DNA from: Streptococcus infantis
GTDB taxonomy: Bacteria; Bacillota; Bacilli; Lactobacillales; Streptococcaceae
Direction: 5' to 3'
Assembly (NCBI RefSeq): GCF_000963255.1
Contig: NZ_JYOV01000022.1
Span: 1-64,000 of the forward strand
DNA: 64,000 nt
Each line of letters begins with the position of its first letter. Within the stretch, counting starts at the first letter, position 1. The translations under genes and the position numbers were made by a program. The notes below the pieces were generated by a model that saw only the letters and a list, made by a program, of their open reading frames with translations, was not told the origin of the DNA and did no database searches. Below, in pieces: positions 22,777 through 32,181 of the stretch.

Positions 22777-23007
22777 TTATTTTGCTAAATTATAGTTTTC
22801 AATCAAAATTTCCACAGCTTTTTCAAGTTTTTTATAAAAACTATCGACATTTCCATTCTTTATGATCGCAAATTGATTATCTAGTTCAGCAATTTCACCA
22901 ATAACCTTTTTACCAATCGTTAAAGTATACCCTTCATACTTTTCTTTACCAACTAAAACAGTTGCGTCTGTTAATTGAATTTCAATTTTTTTATCTTTTT
23001 TACTCAT
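22777..23007 (-). CDS. DUF2969-like small protein
   Basis: 76 residues from ATG 23007 (AGAGGTATCGT precedes it; the frame continues to 23040 without support). It is a lysine-rich, soluble beta/alpha protein with no membrane segment. I match it from memory to DUF2969, a Lactobacillales family without known function. It lies just upstream of the tRNA promoter. Real-gene status is supported by the ribosome-binding site and family match. Confidence 0.75.
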   Translation of the reverse strand: MSKKDKKIEIQLTDATVLVGKEKYEGYTLTIGKKVIGEIAELDNQFAIIKNGNVDSFYKKLEKAVEILIENYNLAK

Positions 23008-23060
23008 ACGATACCTCTTTTCACTCTTCCTATTGTACAAGAAATTTAAAAAACTGGCAA

Positions 23061-23101
23061 GAAAAAACTCTTTATCAAGACAACCTTGATAAAGAGTTTT
23101 T
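23061..23101 (-). terminator. Terminator after pcp (bidirectional)
   Basis: A long perfect hairpin, AAAACTCTTTATCAAG...CTTGATAAAGAGTTTT, with A/T tracts on both sides, 40 nt beyond the pcp stop. Confidence 0.9.
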
Positions 23102-23141
23102 GTGACAAAATCTAATTTTTTAATCTAGGGAAGACTCATTG

Positions 23142-23786
23142 TTAGTGGGTTGTCCCACCCACTAATTTTATGTCCTTATCTTTATAATCTACGATAGCAC
23201 CAATCGCAGCTTCGATACCTCTGACGATATCAGTTAAATTCATAGATGCTGTATTAGGTTTATTGATCACCTGTTCTGTCATATAGGGAATATGCATAAA
23301 GCCTGCTCTCATATTTGGAAACTTTTTATCCGCTAAATAGAGAGCCTGGTACATCAAATGATTACAAACAAAGGTTCCTGCTGTATTGGACACTGTAGCT
23401 GGCAACCCTTCCTCTTTAATCGCATGAACCATTGCTTTAATAGGGAGTGTGCTAAAATAGGCTGCTTGACCGTCCAGGCGTATAGGTGTGTCTATCGGCT
23501 GATTTCCTTGGTTGTCTGGAATTCTAGCATCATCTTGATTGATAGCGACTCTCTCAGGAGTTAAACTCGCTCTTCCTCCTGCTTGTCCGATGCAAAGCAC
23601 CGCATCTGGCTGAAAGCGGACAATTTCTGCTTCTAAAACCTCTGCTGATCGATAAAAGACCGTTGGGATTTCTACCCAATGAATTTCAGCTCCATGAATC
23701 TCAGATGGTAATGATTTAACAGCTTCCAGAGCTGGATTAACCGTTTCACCACCAAAAGGATCAAAACCTGTTACTAATATTTTCAT
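23142..23786 (-). CDS. pcp: Pyrrolidone-carboxylate peptidase (pyroglutamyl peptidase I)
   Basis: 214 residues, C15 cysteine peptidase. It removes N-terminal pyroglutamate from peptides. Signature [13 protein letters not shown], catalytic Glu in [18 protein letters not shown] region, catalytic Cys in [15 protein letters not shown], and His in GFMHIPYM. It lies 13 nt downstream of the DUF979 gene, so DUF969-DUF979-pcp is one operon. The product pyroglutamate (5-oxoproline) is a plausible substrate for the two upstream membrane proteins. Confidence 0.96.
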   Translation of the reverse strand: MKILVTGFDPFGGETVNPALEAVKSLPSEIHGAEIHWVEIPTVFYRSAEVLEAEIVRFQPDAVLCIGQAGGRASLTPERVAINQDDARIPDNQGNQPIDTPIRLDGQAAYFSTLPIKAMVHAIKEEGLPATVSNTAGTFVCNHLMYQALYLADKKFPNMRAGFMHIPYMTEQVINKPNTASMNLTDIVRGIEAAIGAIVDYKDKDIKLVGGTTH

Positions 23787-23799
23787 TTTATTTCCTTTG

Positions 23800-24723
23800 C
23801 TAAAATGCCAAAAAGTACATCAAAAATACATGTAGGATAATCATGATAACAGCTACTCCTACTTGAGCTTTGATAACCCCATTTGGATCTTTCATATCCA
23901 GGAGAGCTGCTGGTAAAGCATTAAAGTTAGCAGCCATTGGAGTTAATAAGGTTCCACAGCAACCTGCTGTCATTGCTAGAGCAGCGGCTACGATTGGATC
24001 AGCTCCCAAGGCAAATACAAAGGGAACACCAATTCCAGCAGTAATAACAGTAAAGGCAGCAAAGGCGTTACCCATTATCATGGAGAATAAAACCATCCCA
24101 AGGACATAAGCTACCACACCCATAAAAGGACTACCCGAAGGCACTAGACCGCTTATCAAATGCGAAATCAAGTCTCCCACTCCTGCTACGGTAAATATTG
24201 CCCCTAAAGCACCTAAAAGCTGAGGAACAATGCCACTGGTTGAAACTTGCTGAACCATGCGATTATTTTCCGCTAACAAGCTTTTAGGAGAACTCTTAGT
24301 AATCAATAAGAGAGAAATGGTTGCGAAAAATGCAGCAAGGCTGATAGCAATCTTACTAAACTCAGGGATCATTTTTGCTAATACCAAAGCAATCAAAGCC
24401 ATTAACATGACTGGAATAAAAATTTTATTCTTTAGTCGTTTAGCTTCAATGTTTGCCTTGACTTCATCCAGAGACAGTAAGGTTCCGATACGAACCTGTT
24501 TAAAGAGAGTTAGCAGGGCTAATAGCACTACGATAACTCCAATACAGACAGAAGGTAGATAGGAACCACCGATAAAACTGATGCCCAATAAAGCCCAAAA
24601 CCCAGCCGTTCCAAAGCGAACTGGGTTTGTTTTATCTTTATAGCTACAATAAGCTGTATGAAGGAATTGACAACCAATCACAATATAGGTCAACTCTAAT
24701 AACTGTCTTGCTAGATTGGTCAT
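23800..24723 (-). CDS. DUF979 family membrane protein, putative 5-oxoproline transporter subunit
   Basis: 307 residues, about nine hydrophobic segments. The family (DUF979) almost always occurs with DUF969 and often with pcp or 5-oxoprolinase genes. The C-terminal half ([22 protein letters not shown] ... [21 protein letters not shown]) resembles the re-entrant regions of secondary carriers. Its start overlaps the DUF969 stop by 4 bp. A transporter role is inference from context and topology. Confidence 0.8.
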   Translation of the reverse strand: MTNLARQLLELTYIVIGCQFLHTAYCSYKDKTNPVRFGTAGFWALLGISFIGGSYLPSVCIGVIVVLLALLTLFKQVRIGTLLSLDEVKANIEAKRLKNKIFIPVMLMALIALVLAKMIPEFSKIAISLAAFFATISLLLITKSSPKSLLAENNRMVQQVSTSGIVPQLLGALGAIFTVAGVGDLISHLISGLVPSGSPFMGVVAYVLGMVLFSMIMGNAFAAFTVITAGIGVPFVFALGADPIVAAALAMTAGCCGTLLTPMAANFNALPAALLDMKDPNGVIKAQVGVAVIMIILHVFLMYFLAF

Positions 24724-25409
24724 TCTTCTTTTCCTTTACTAACCTTATTTGCTAGCAGTTTTCTATCAAACAGGTAATTGTAAATCCCAACTATAAATAG
24801 GGCAATTCCTGCAACTATAAGCGAAGCTGAAGCAATTCCTGCATAATTACTTTCGTAACCTAATTGGTCCAGTGTGCCCCCTATCAAGAGGACACCACCT
24901 GCACCAACGAAAGTGTTTTGAGCAAAGAAATTTGCGAAATTATCATTTGCTGCTGCACGCGCTTTTAGCGCTTCGCTCTCCTGCTCCGTTAATTTTCTAC
25001 CTAATTGTGACTCTGCTGCTGCTTGTCCCATGGGTTGAACCAAAGGCCTTACAAACTGCGGATGTCCTCCTAGACGAATGGCAAAGAAACCATCGAGTTC
25101 CCGAAAAAAGAAATACACTGTATAAAAACTTCCAACTGTTAGTCCCTTTATCTTTTGAATCAAGTCAATCGAACGTTGCTTGAGGCCAAAAGTTTCAGAT
25201 AAACCAACTAGTGGCAAGGTTACCATAAAAATCGTCAGAACTCGTTGATTACTAAATTCTTTTCCCAAAATTTCCAAGAACTCAACAAGAGAAACGCCAG
25301 AAACTAGAGCGGTAACTAAACTAGCTAAGACTACCGTTGCAATGGTATCTAACTTATAGATAAAACCAATCACAATGATAACTATCCCTATTAGTTTAAT
25401 CCATTCCAT
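24720..25409 (-). CDS. DUF969 family membrane protein, putative 5-oxoproline transporter subunit
   Basis: 229 residues with hydrophobic segments at about 1-20, 22-45, 55-75, 90-105 and 185-215. A central cytoplasmic or re-entrant stretch contains LGGHPQFVRPLVQPM and NDNFANFFAQNTFVGAGG, hallmarks of DUF969. Start ATG with AAAGGGG upstream. It is the first gene of the DUF969-DUF979-pcp operon, 34 nt after the peptide-binding lipoprotein gene. Confidence 0.8.
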   Translation of the reverse strand: MEWIKLIGIVIIVIGFIYKLDTIATVVLASLVTALVSGVSLVEFLEILGKEFSNQRVLTIFMVTLPLVGLSETFGLKQRSIDLIQKIKGLTVGSFYTVYFFFRELDGFFAIRLGGHPQFVRPLVQPMGQAAAESQLGRKLTEQESEALKARAAANDNFANFFAQNTFVGAGGVLLIGGTLDQLGYESNYAGIASASLIVAGIALFIVGIYNYLFDRKLLANKVSKGKEE

Positions 25410-25443
25410 ATAGGCCCCTTTATTCCAAAAGTACTAGTCTGTT

Positions 25444-27411
25444 TTATTTGACATGACTTTCTAATTCTTTTTGGTATTTATTGTTTGATTCCAATTTTTC
25501 TTTTTGCCATTTTTCAAGAGCTGCTTGGTATTCTTTAGCAGATACAATCTCTTTTTGCAATTTCATTCCCTTGAAGATGTATGGATCACCCTTAATACCA
25601 ACTTGTGAGTATGGTTTAGAGAAAGGAACAATATTGCTGACAACTGGTGAACCACCTGATGAAGCTGTTGGCATCAAGAGAGAACTATCAGTGAGCCATG
25701 CTTGCGCTTTAGCATATTTTTCATATCTCTTATCTAAGTCATTTTTCTCAGAAACTGCATCATCCAAGAGTTTCTTATATTCGTCCAAACCTAGTTGAGC
25801 TACTACTTCCTTATCTTTTCCTTTAGTAATACCAAGGTGTTTCATAGCAGAACCGGTCTTAGGATCCATGATATTGAGATAACTTGCTGGGTCTTGATAG
25901 CTTGGAGCCCATCCAGTACTGTTCAAGTCATAGTCTTTTTGAGCAGGAACACGCGCTTGAGATGTAATGCTTTCTTTCTCGTTATCAGTCATCTGAAGGA
26001 CATCGATCACGACATTTTCTGAACCAAGAGTTGACTCGATTGATTGTTTAAAGGAATTGCTTTGTTGAACGGCAATGGTATCTGTCTGTTCAACTGGGAC
26101 ATCTAAGTGAATTGGGAAGGTTACACCTTTTGCTTCCAACTCTTTCTTAGCTTTTTCAAATGAAGCTTTGGCTTTGTCAGGATTGTAGATGGTATCTTTT
26201 CCGTCAACGAGCTCAACACCTTTCCATTGGTCTCCATAGTTGACCAATTCTTTTTGAGCGATATCACCAAAGTTTTTACCACCAGATTGTACAAAGTTAT
26301 CTGGTACTAAGCTGTTACGAATAATCTTGTCCGCACCATCTTCACCATTGAGTTGGGCAGCATAAGAATGACGGTTGAAGGCAAAGTTGATGGCTTGACG
26401 GAAGTCCTTGTTCAACATTGCTTCTTTTGTAGAAGTTTTCTGTTCTTCACTTGTTTTCGCTGTCTTATTGAAAGATTGACGGTTTACGTTAAAGGTAAAG
26501 TAGTAACTAGTTGAATCCTGTGGACTATATGTAATTTTATCCCCGTATTGTTCCAAAGTAGAAGCAAAGTTTGAGCTACTTGGGAAGAGGCGAGCTGTTG
26601 TGTAAACACCCGAAGAGAAGCTACGGATCAAGGATTCTTGGTCTGATCCATCATAGTAAGTTAATTTAACTTTCTCGATTTTAACCTTCTCTTTATCCCA
26701 ATAATTTGGATTCTTTTCATATTCGATTAAAGATTTTGAAGTCAATGTCTTCAAGATATATGGACCGTTATAAAGAATACCAGCTGGGCTGACCGTTCCG
26801 TAATTCTTACCTGATGCTTTGAGGAATTCTTCATTTACAGGCAACATAGTTGCTGAAGTTACTTTTGAATTCCAGAAAGTTTCAGGTGCATTTAGAGTGT
26901 ACTCAACAGTATAATCATCTACCGCCTTAACCCCAACTGTTGAGAAGTCGTTAGTCTCACCAGTCATATATTCATTCAAGCCCTTGATTGAGTTTTGAAT
27001 AAGAGTGACACCGTCTGATTTGCCATCTGCTACGTGTTTCAACCCAGTAACAAAGTCATGTGCTGTTACCTCAGCGTATTCTTCACCTTCTGATGTGTAC
27101 CATTTAACTCCTTTACGAAGTTTATAAGTATAAGTCAAACCATCTTGTGAGACACTCCAATCTTCAGCTAGTGAAGGAATCAAATTCCCATATTCATCGT
27201 TTTCCAACAAACCATCAACGACGTTACCGATGATATCAGTTGTTGAAGTACGAGTTGCGATACTGTAGTCCAAAGATGATGGGTCTACTCCATAGACATA
27301 AGAGAAAGTTGTAGGCGCATCTGCTTCCTTGTCAGCTTTCCCACAAGCTACAAGAAGAACTGCTGTACTCAGGACCACTCCTGCTGTTAACATCCACTTT
27401 TTCGTTTTCAT
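25444..27411 (-). CDS. Oligopeptide ABC transporter substrate-binding lipoprotein (AmiA/AliA/AliB family)
   Basis: 655 residues. Lipobox LLVACGK with lipidated C23 after a signal peptide; the SBP family-5 peptide-binding fold follows (VYGVDPSSLDYSIATRTSTTD, NDEYGNLIPSLAEDWSV, TVSPAGILYNGPYILK). It binds oligopeptides and should deliver them to the Ami permease, since no permease or ATPase genes are beside it; orphan Ali-type receptors are typical of mitis-group streptococci. It lies 21 nt downstream of ilvE and upstream of DUF969, and may be co-transcribed with both. The reading frame is intact. Confidence 0.92.
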   Translation of the reverse strand: MKTKKWMLTAGVVLSTAVLLVACGKADKEADAPTTFSYVYGVDPSSLDYSIATRTSTTDIIGNVVDGLLENDEYGNLIPSLAEDWSVSQDGLTYTYKLRKGVKWYTSEGEEYAEVTAHDFVTGLKHVADGKSDGVTLIQNSIKGLNEYMTGETNDFSTVGVKAVDDYTVEYTLNAPETFWNSKVTSATMLPVNEEFLKASGKNYGTVSPAGILYNGPYILKTLTSKSLIEYEKNPNYWDKEKVKIEKVKLTYYDGSDQESLIRSFSSGVYTTARLFPSSSNFASTLEQYGDKITYSPQDSTSYYFTFNVNRQSFNKTAKTSEEQKTSTKEAMLNKDFRQAINFAFNRHSYAAQLNGEDGADKIIRNSLVPDNFVQSGGKNFGDIAQKELVNYGDQWKGVELVDGKDTIYNPDKAKASFEKAKKELEAKGVTFPIHLDVPVEQTDTIAVQQSNSFKQSIESTLGSENVVIDVLQMTDNEKESITSQARVPAQKDYDLNSTGWAPSYQDPASYLNIMDPKTGSAMKHLGITKGKDKEVVAQLGLDEYKKLLDDAVSEKNDLDKRYEKYAKAQAWLTDSSLLMPTASSGGSPVVSNIVPFSKPYSQVGIKGDPYIFKGMKLQKEIVSAKEYQAALEKWQKEKLESNNKYQKELESHVK

Positions 27412-27432
27412 AAAGAACTCCTTTAATAATTT

Positions 27433-28455
27433 TTAATCTACTTTTACAATCCAACCTTCTGGTGCTTCAATGTCACCAAATTGGATACCTGTCAATTCAT
27501 CGTATAGTTTACGAGTCACTGGACCAACCTCTGTCTCACTGTAGAAAACGTGGAAGTCATCACCGTGTTGGATTCCCCCAATAGGTGAGATAACTGCCGC
27601 AGTACCGCAGGCACCTGCTTCTACAAATCGATCCAGACTATCAATTGGTACATCCCCCTCGACAGGTTTCAAGCCCAAACGATGCTCTGCCAAGTAAAGC
27701 AATGAGTACTTGGTAATTGATGGCAAGATTGATGGACTCAATGGGGTTACAAACTCATTATCAGCTGTAATTCCAAAGAAGTTTGCTGAACCGACTTCTT
27801 CAATCTTGGTGTGAGTTGATGGGTCAAGATAAATAACATCTGAGAAATGACGGGATTTAGCCATTTTTCCTGGCAAAAGACTAGCTGCATAGTTCCCACC
27901 GACCTTGGCAGCCCCTGTTCCATTTGGTGCAGCACGGTCATACTCATCTTGAATCAAGAAGTTTGTTGGAACCAATCCACCCTTAAAGTAATTTCCAACT
28001 GGCATCGCAAAGATGGTAAAAATATACTCCTCAGCTGGTTTTACCCCAATGATATCTCCAACACCAATCAAGAGTGGACGGAGGTAGAGGGTTCCACCAG
28101 TTCCATAAGGTGGTACGTATTCCTCATTAGCACGAACAACGGCTTTACAAGCCTCTACAAACATTTCTGTTGGAACTTGTGGCATCAAGAGACGATCACA
28201 GGTACGTTGCAGACGTTTAGCATTTTCATCTGGACGGAAGAGTTGAATACTGCCATCCTTTGTACGATAGGCTTTCAATCCTTCAAATGCTTGTTGTCCA
28301 TAGTGAAGACTTGGAGATGATTCTGAGATATGCAAGGTTGCATCTTCTGTTAATTCTCCTTGAGTCCATTGTCCATCTTTAAAATAAGCGATATAACGAT
28401 AAGGTAGTTTCATATAGGAAAAACCGAGATTTTCCCAATCGATCGTAACTGTCAT
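27433..28455 (-). CDS. ilvE: Branched-chain-amino-acid aminotransferase
   Basis: 340 residues from ATG 28455 (AAGGAGATTGTC precedes it). It is a class-IV PLP aminotransferase interconverting Leu/Ile/Val and their keto acids. Motifs: YGQQAFEGLKAYR, RPDENAKRL, the PLP lysine in GTGAAKVGGNYAAS, and EVGSANFFGI. It begins the unit that continues into the peptide receptor gene. No T-box or leader is seen in the 124-bp gap to parC. Confidence 0.96.
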   Translation of the reverse strand: MTVTIDWENLGFSYMKLPYRYIAYFKDGQWTQGELTEDATLHISESSPSLHYGQQAFEGLKAYRTKDGSIQLFRPDENAKRLQRTCDRLLMPQVPTEMFVEACKAVVRANEEYVPPYGTGGTLYLRPLLIGVGDIIGVKPAEEYIFTIFAMPVGNYFKGGLVPTNFLIQDEYDRAAPNGTGAAKVGGNYAASLLPGKMAKSRHFSDVIYLDPSTHTKIEEVGSANFFGITADNEFVTPLSPSILPSITKYSLLYLAEHRLGLKPVEGDVPIDSLDRFVEAGACGTAAVISPIGGIQHGDDFHVFYSETEVGPVTRKLYDELTGIQFGDIEAPEGWIVKVD

Positions 28456-28555
28456 GACAATCTCCTTTATTCTAATCAAGCTTTGTGTTCTATTCTACAC
28501 TATTCTCCTAAAAATTCAAGTATTATTTGTAATTTTCTGAAAATTTTACTTATAA

Positions 28556-28581
28556 AAAATCAGTCACTAGGACCGATTTTT
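28556..28581 (-). terminator. Terminator overlapping the parC stop
   Basis: Minus-strand hairpin AAAAATCGGTC-CTAGT-GACTGATTTTT with a T tract; the upstream arm runs into the parC stop codon. Confidence 0.8.
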
Positions 28582-31057
28582 AATTTTCTTTGATTTCTTT
28601 AAAGATTTCTTTGAGATAAGCATCAAAAACTTCTTCATCAGAAATAGTATCTGAGATAAAGCTTCCATTGCTTGTACGTTCTGATAGATTCAAATCTTGT
28701 AGGATTGATTCGTAAATCGTTCCATTATTTGATTGAATCACAAGTGTTTGTTCTCCATCTTCTACTTCTGTACTAAAGAGATCTCCAACAAATCCTTGTT
28801 CTGAGACCGCTCCAGCCAAGAATACGCGATGGGGTTTACTCTTTAATTCTCTCAAAACTTGAAGGCCACGATTGGCACGACTGGTTGCTGGAATTTCCTC
28901 TGTTGAAACACGTTTCAAGCTTCCACGTTGCGTTAAAAGATAGAAAGAAGACGTATTGCAGATAAAGGCTGCTTGTATCACATCATCTGCTTTCAAGTTC
29001 ATGGCTTTGACACCTGCAGCTTTGGCACCGATAACTGGCACTTCTTCGATGTTAAAGCGGAGGGCATAACCGTTTCGACTGATCAACAGAACATCATCCA
29101 ATTTAATCGGAGCTACTGCTACAATCTGGTCAGTATCGTCTTTCAACTTAGCGTACTTGACAGATTTAGAACGATAGGTTCTCCATGGAGAAAATTCTTT
29201 GCGTTCGACACGTTTGATTTGACCAAGACGAGTCACTGCAAAGTAGGTCGTCGCATCATCAAACTGATCCACAACTTCTACATAGAGCACTTCTTCATTG
29301 GTTTCAAAGTTGGTAATCGTTTGACTCAAGTGCTCTCCGATATCCTTCCAACGAATATCTGCTAATTCATGGACTGGTCGGTAAATGACATTCCCAAGCG
29401 TTGTAAAGATTAAAAGATGCTGGGTAGTTTTCACATTTTGAACGAATAGCAATCGGTCATCATCCCGTTTACCAATTTCTTCTATGGTTGAAGCTGCAAA
29501 TGAACGAGGGCTAGTACGCTTGATATAACCTGCCTTAGTCACGCTGACGTAAGTATCTTCTTCAGCGATAAGACTTGCTGTATCAATCTCAATGACTTTT
29601 GCTGTATCTTCTAAAGTACTCAAGCGCGGAGTTGCAAATTTCTTCTTGACCTCACGGAGTTCTTTCTTCATGAGATTATACAATGTTCGTTCGTCACCGA
29701 TGATAGCTGCAAGCATAGCAATCTTTTCACGAAGTTCTGCTTCTTCTTCCTGCAAGACAACCACGTCTGTATTGGTCAAGCGGTAAAGTTGCAAGGTTAC
29801 AATAGCCTCAGCCTGTTCTTCTGTAAAATCATAGCTGACCTTGAGGTTTTCCTTTGCATCAGCCTTGTTCTCAGAAGCACGGATAAGGGCAATAACTTCA
29901 TCCAGGATAGAGATGACACGAATCAAACCTTCCACTATATGGAGACGTTTTTCAGCCTTTTCCTTGTCAAAGCGAGAACGCGCCAAGATCACTTCACGAC
30001 GGTGGGCAATATAGCTAGACAATATAGGCACAATTCCAACCTGACGAGGGGTGAAATTGTCAATCGCAACCATGTTGAAGTTGTAATTGATTTGCAAGTC
30101 AGTGTACTTGAAAAGATAGTTTAGAACAAGTTCCGTGTTCGCATCTTTTTTGAGTTCTATAGCGATGCGAAGACCATCACGGTCAGACTCATCACGAACT
30201 TCAGCGATACCTGCCACCTTGTTATTGACACGGATTTCATCAATTTTCTTGACCAAGTTAGCCTTGTTGATTTCATAAGGAATCTCAGTGATAACGATTT
30301 GTTCCTTACCACCTTTAAGCTTCTCAATTTCCGTCTTAGAACGAACAACCACGCGCCCTTTACCAGTTTCATAGGCCTTTTTGATTTCGTCACGGCCTTG
30401 GATAATGGCACCTGTAGGGAAATCTGGCCCAGGCAAGAATTCCATCAGCTTTTCAACCTTAGCAGTTGGGTGATCAATCATGTAGACTGTAGCATCAATA
30501 ACTTCAGCCAAATTATGTGGTGGAATATCTGTGGCATAACCAGCTGAAATCCCAGTTGAACCATTCACTAAAAGGTTTGGAAATGCTGCTGGCAAGACTG
30601 TTGGCTCTTTTTCGGTATCATCAAAGTTCCAAGCAAAAGGAACTGTCTTTTTCTCGATATCCTGAAGAAGGTAGCCAGCAATCTCAGACAAACGGGCCTC
30701 AGTATAACGCATAGCCGCAGGCGGATCTCCGTCCATAGAACCATTATTACCGTGCATTTCAACTAGAATCTCACGATTTTTCCAGTCCTGAGACATACGA
30801 ACCATTGCATCATAGATGGAAGAATCCCCGTGTGGGTGGAAATTCCCCATGATGTTCCCGACAGACTTGGCCGACTTACGGTAGCTCTTGTCAAAGGTAT
30901 TACCATCCTTATTCATCGAATAAAGAATACGGCGCTGAACCGGCTTCAATCCATCCCGAATATCTGGCAAAGCCCGGTCTTGAATGATGTACTTGGAGTA
31001 GCGACCAAAGCGCTCTCCCATGATGTCCTCTAAGGACATATTTTGGATATTACTCAT
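28580..31057 (-). CDS. parC: DNA topoisomerase IV subunit A
   Basis: 825 residues from ATG 31057, the conserved MSNIQNMSLEDIMGERFG start. It is the DNA-cleaving subunit of topoisomerase IV. The WHD contains the catalytic Tyr118 in AAMRYTEA, and the C-terminal half is the beta-pinwheel. In the quinolone-resistance-determining region, Ser79 and Asp83 are wild type, so no classical resistance change is present. Residues 52 (Gly) and 91 (Asp) are, as I recall, commensal-type alternatives to Ser52/Asn91 of S. pneumoniae. It is separated from parE by two accessory genes. Confidence 0.97.
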   Translation of the reverse strand: MSNIQNMSLEDIMGERFGRYSKYIIQDRALPDIRDGLKPVQRRILYSMNKDGNTFDKSYRKSAKSVGNIMGNFHPHGDSSIYDAMVRMSQDWKNREILVEMHGNNGSMDGDPPAAMRYTEARLSEIAGYLLQDIEKKTVPFAWNFDDTEKEPTVLPAAFPNLLVNGSTGISAGYATDIPPHNLAEVIDATVYMIDHPTAKVEKLMEFLPGPDFPTGAIIQGRDEIKKAYETGKGRVVVRSKTEIEKLKGGKEQIVITEIPYEINKANLVKKIDEIRVNNKVAGIAEVRDESDRDGLRIAIELKKDANTELVLNYLFKYTDLQINYNFNMVAIDNFTPRQVGIVPILSSYIAHRREVILARSRFDKEKAEKRLHIVEGLIRVISILDEVIALIRASENKADAKENLKVSYDFTEEQAEAIVTLQLYRLTNTDVVVLQEEEAELREKIAMLAAIIGDERTLYNLMKKELREVKKKFATPRLSTLEDTAKVIEIDTASLIAEEDTYVSVTKAGYIKRTSPRSFAASTIEEIGKRDDDRLLFVQNVKTTQHLLIFTTLGNVIYRPVHELADIRWKDIGEHLSQTITNFETNEEVLYVEVVDQFDDATTYFAVTRLGQIKRVERKEFSPWRTYRSKSVKYAKLKDDTDQIVAVAPIKLDDVLLISRNGYALRFNIEEVPVIGAKAAGVKAMNLKADDVIQAAFICNTSSFYLLTQRGSLKRVSTEEIPATSRANRGLQVLRELKSKPHRVFLAGAVSEQGFVGDLFSTEVEDGEQTLVIQSNNGTIYESILQDLNLSERTSNGSFISDTISDEEVFDAYLKEIFKEIKEN

Positions 31058-31275
31058 ATAGGATACAAAGCCCGTAAAATACAAAGTGAAAATAGGAAAT
31101 TCTTACAGTGAGCGATGCTCACAAGAGAATTTATCTTTTTCACACAGCATTTAGGGCGTGTTCAACTCCTTTCAAAGAATGTAGAGTAGATTTTATAGAA
31201 AAGAATTTCAGTTACTTTATATAACTAAACTATCCTTTCTGTAGTTTAAAGTTTTGAATTGTGTTCTTTATTTTC

Positions 31276-32094
31276 TTAGTGATTTAGAAGGTTTTCCTCA
31301 GCATATCTCATCATCTTCTCAGCCACTTCCTTATCATAATCAAAGTCCATCTTTTGAGCAAGATATTGAGCTTCTTGATGGAAAAGTTGCATCGTAGCAA
31401 ACAATGACTGAGTAAGTTTCTCTACACTTGAGAAATCAAGAAGAGCAGAGAATTCCTTCTCCTTCTCAATTGGCAAGTAGTTGAAGAGATACTTGTAATT
31501 TTTACCAATGTCGACAGCACCTCCATCACTTGCTACCTGCCAAGCTAAGATTTTCAAGAGTTCTTGCTGACAAATACCGTAGAGATGGTCCGTTGCATAA
31601 ATGACTTGCTTACGACAAATTCCTTTGACAACGTAGGCTGACACCCACCAAAATTCATTGCAGACTTTTTCAAACTCTATCGCACTAGCTGGATGTATCC
31701 AGAAACGCTCTGGACTTGTAGTATAGGACTCAAACAAGCCCTTCTCGTCTACTAAAACTGTATAACCAGCTTCGCTATCTACCCATTCTTGGATGTGGTC
31801 TTTTGGGCAAAGGGTTAGATCAATCCTATTGCCATCTTCAAAAAGCATCAGATAAAGTCGACGGTTGCCTAGGACATTATGTTGCTCAATGATAGGTTTG
31901 CCAAAGGAGTCCAGCCAAGATAAATCTGTAATCAGCTCTTCCAAATTCTCTACAACATAGACTACGTCATAGTCTTGAAATTCATCTTTTGAGGCTTTTG
32001 TGTCAGTCCGTGAACCAGACATGGCGACAGCGTTGACTTGGAGCACTTTTGCGGTTTGAAAAATTAAATCAAGCATTTGAGGTTCAGTTCTCAT
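31276..32094 (-). CDS. Aminoglycoside 6-adenylyltransferase-like nucleotidyltransferase (ANT(6)/AadK family)
   Basis: 272 residues. The nucleotidyltransferase signature SGSR (26-29), D41-x-D43 and D92 are all in place, followed by the alpha-helical C-terminal domain of ANT(6) enzymes. Such enzymes adenylylate streptomycin; activity of this chromosomal version is unknown. A gene of this kind, called ant, is described in the parE-parC interval of viridans streptococci and is absent there in typical S. pneumoniae (from memory). It has a weak ribosome-binding site and a possible extended -10 upstream (TGC-TAATAT on the minus strand around 32127-32135). It lies 88 bp after the unrecognised parE-coupled gene. 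Confidence 0.85.
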   Translation of the reverse strand: MRTEPQMLDLIFQTAKVLQVNAVAMSGSRTDTKASKDEFQDYDVVYVVENLEELITDLSWLDSFGKPIIEQHNVLGNRRLYLMLFEDGNRIDLTLCPKDHIQEWVDSEAGYTVLVDEKGLFESYTTSPERFWIHPASAIEFEKVCNEFWWVSAYVVKGICRKQVIYATDHLYGICQQELLKILAWQVASDGGAVDIGKNYKYLFNYLPIEKEKEFSALLDFSSVEKLTQSLFATMQLFHQEAQYLAQKMDFDYDKEVAEKMMRYAEENLLNH

Positions 32095-32181
32095 GGGGAT
32101 ACCTGTTTTTCATTTGATAATCCTGTATATTAGCATACTATTTCTCAAGTTAAAATAGTTAATCAATTATAAAAGATTTAG

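Noticed and set aside
28813..31057. Fluoroquinolone-resistance substitutions in ParC
   Set aside because: Ser79 and Asp83 are the susceptible residues; Gly52 and Asp91 look like lineage polymorphisms.
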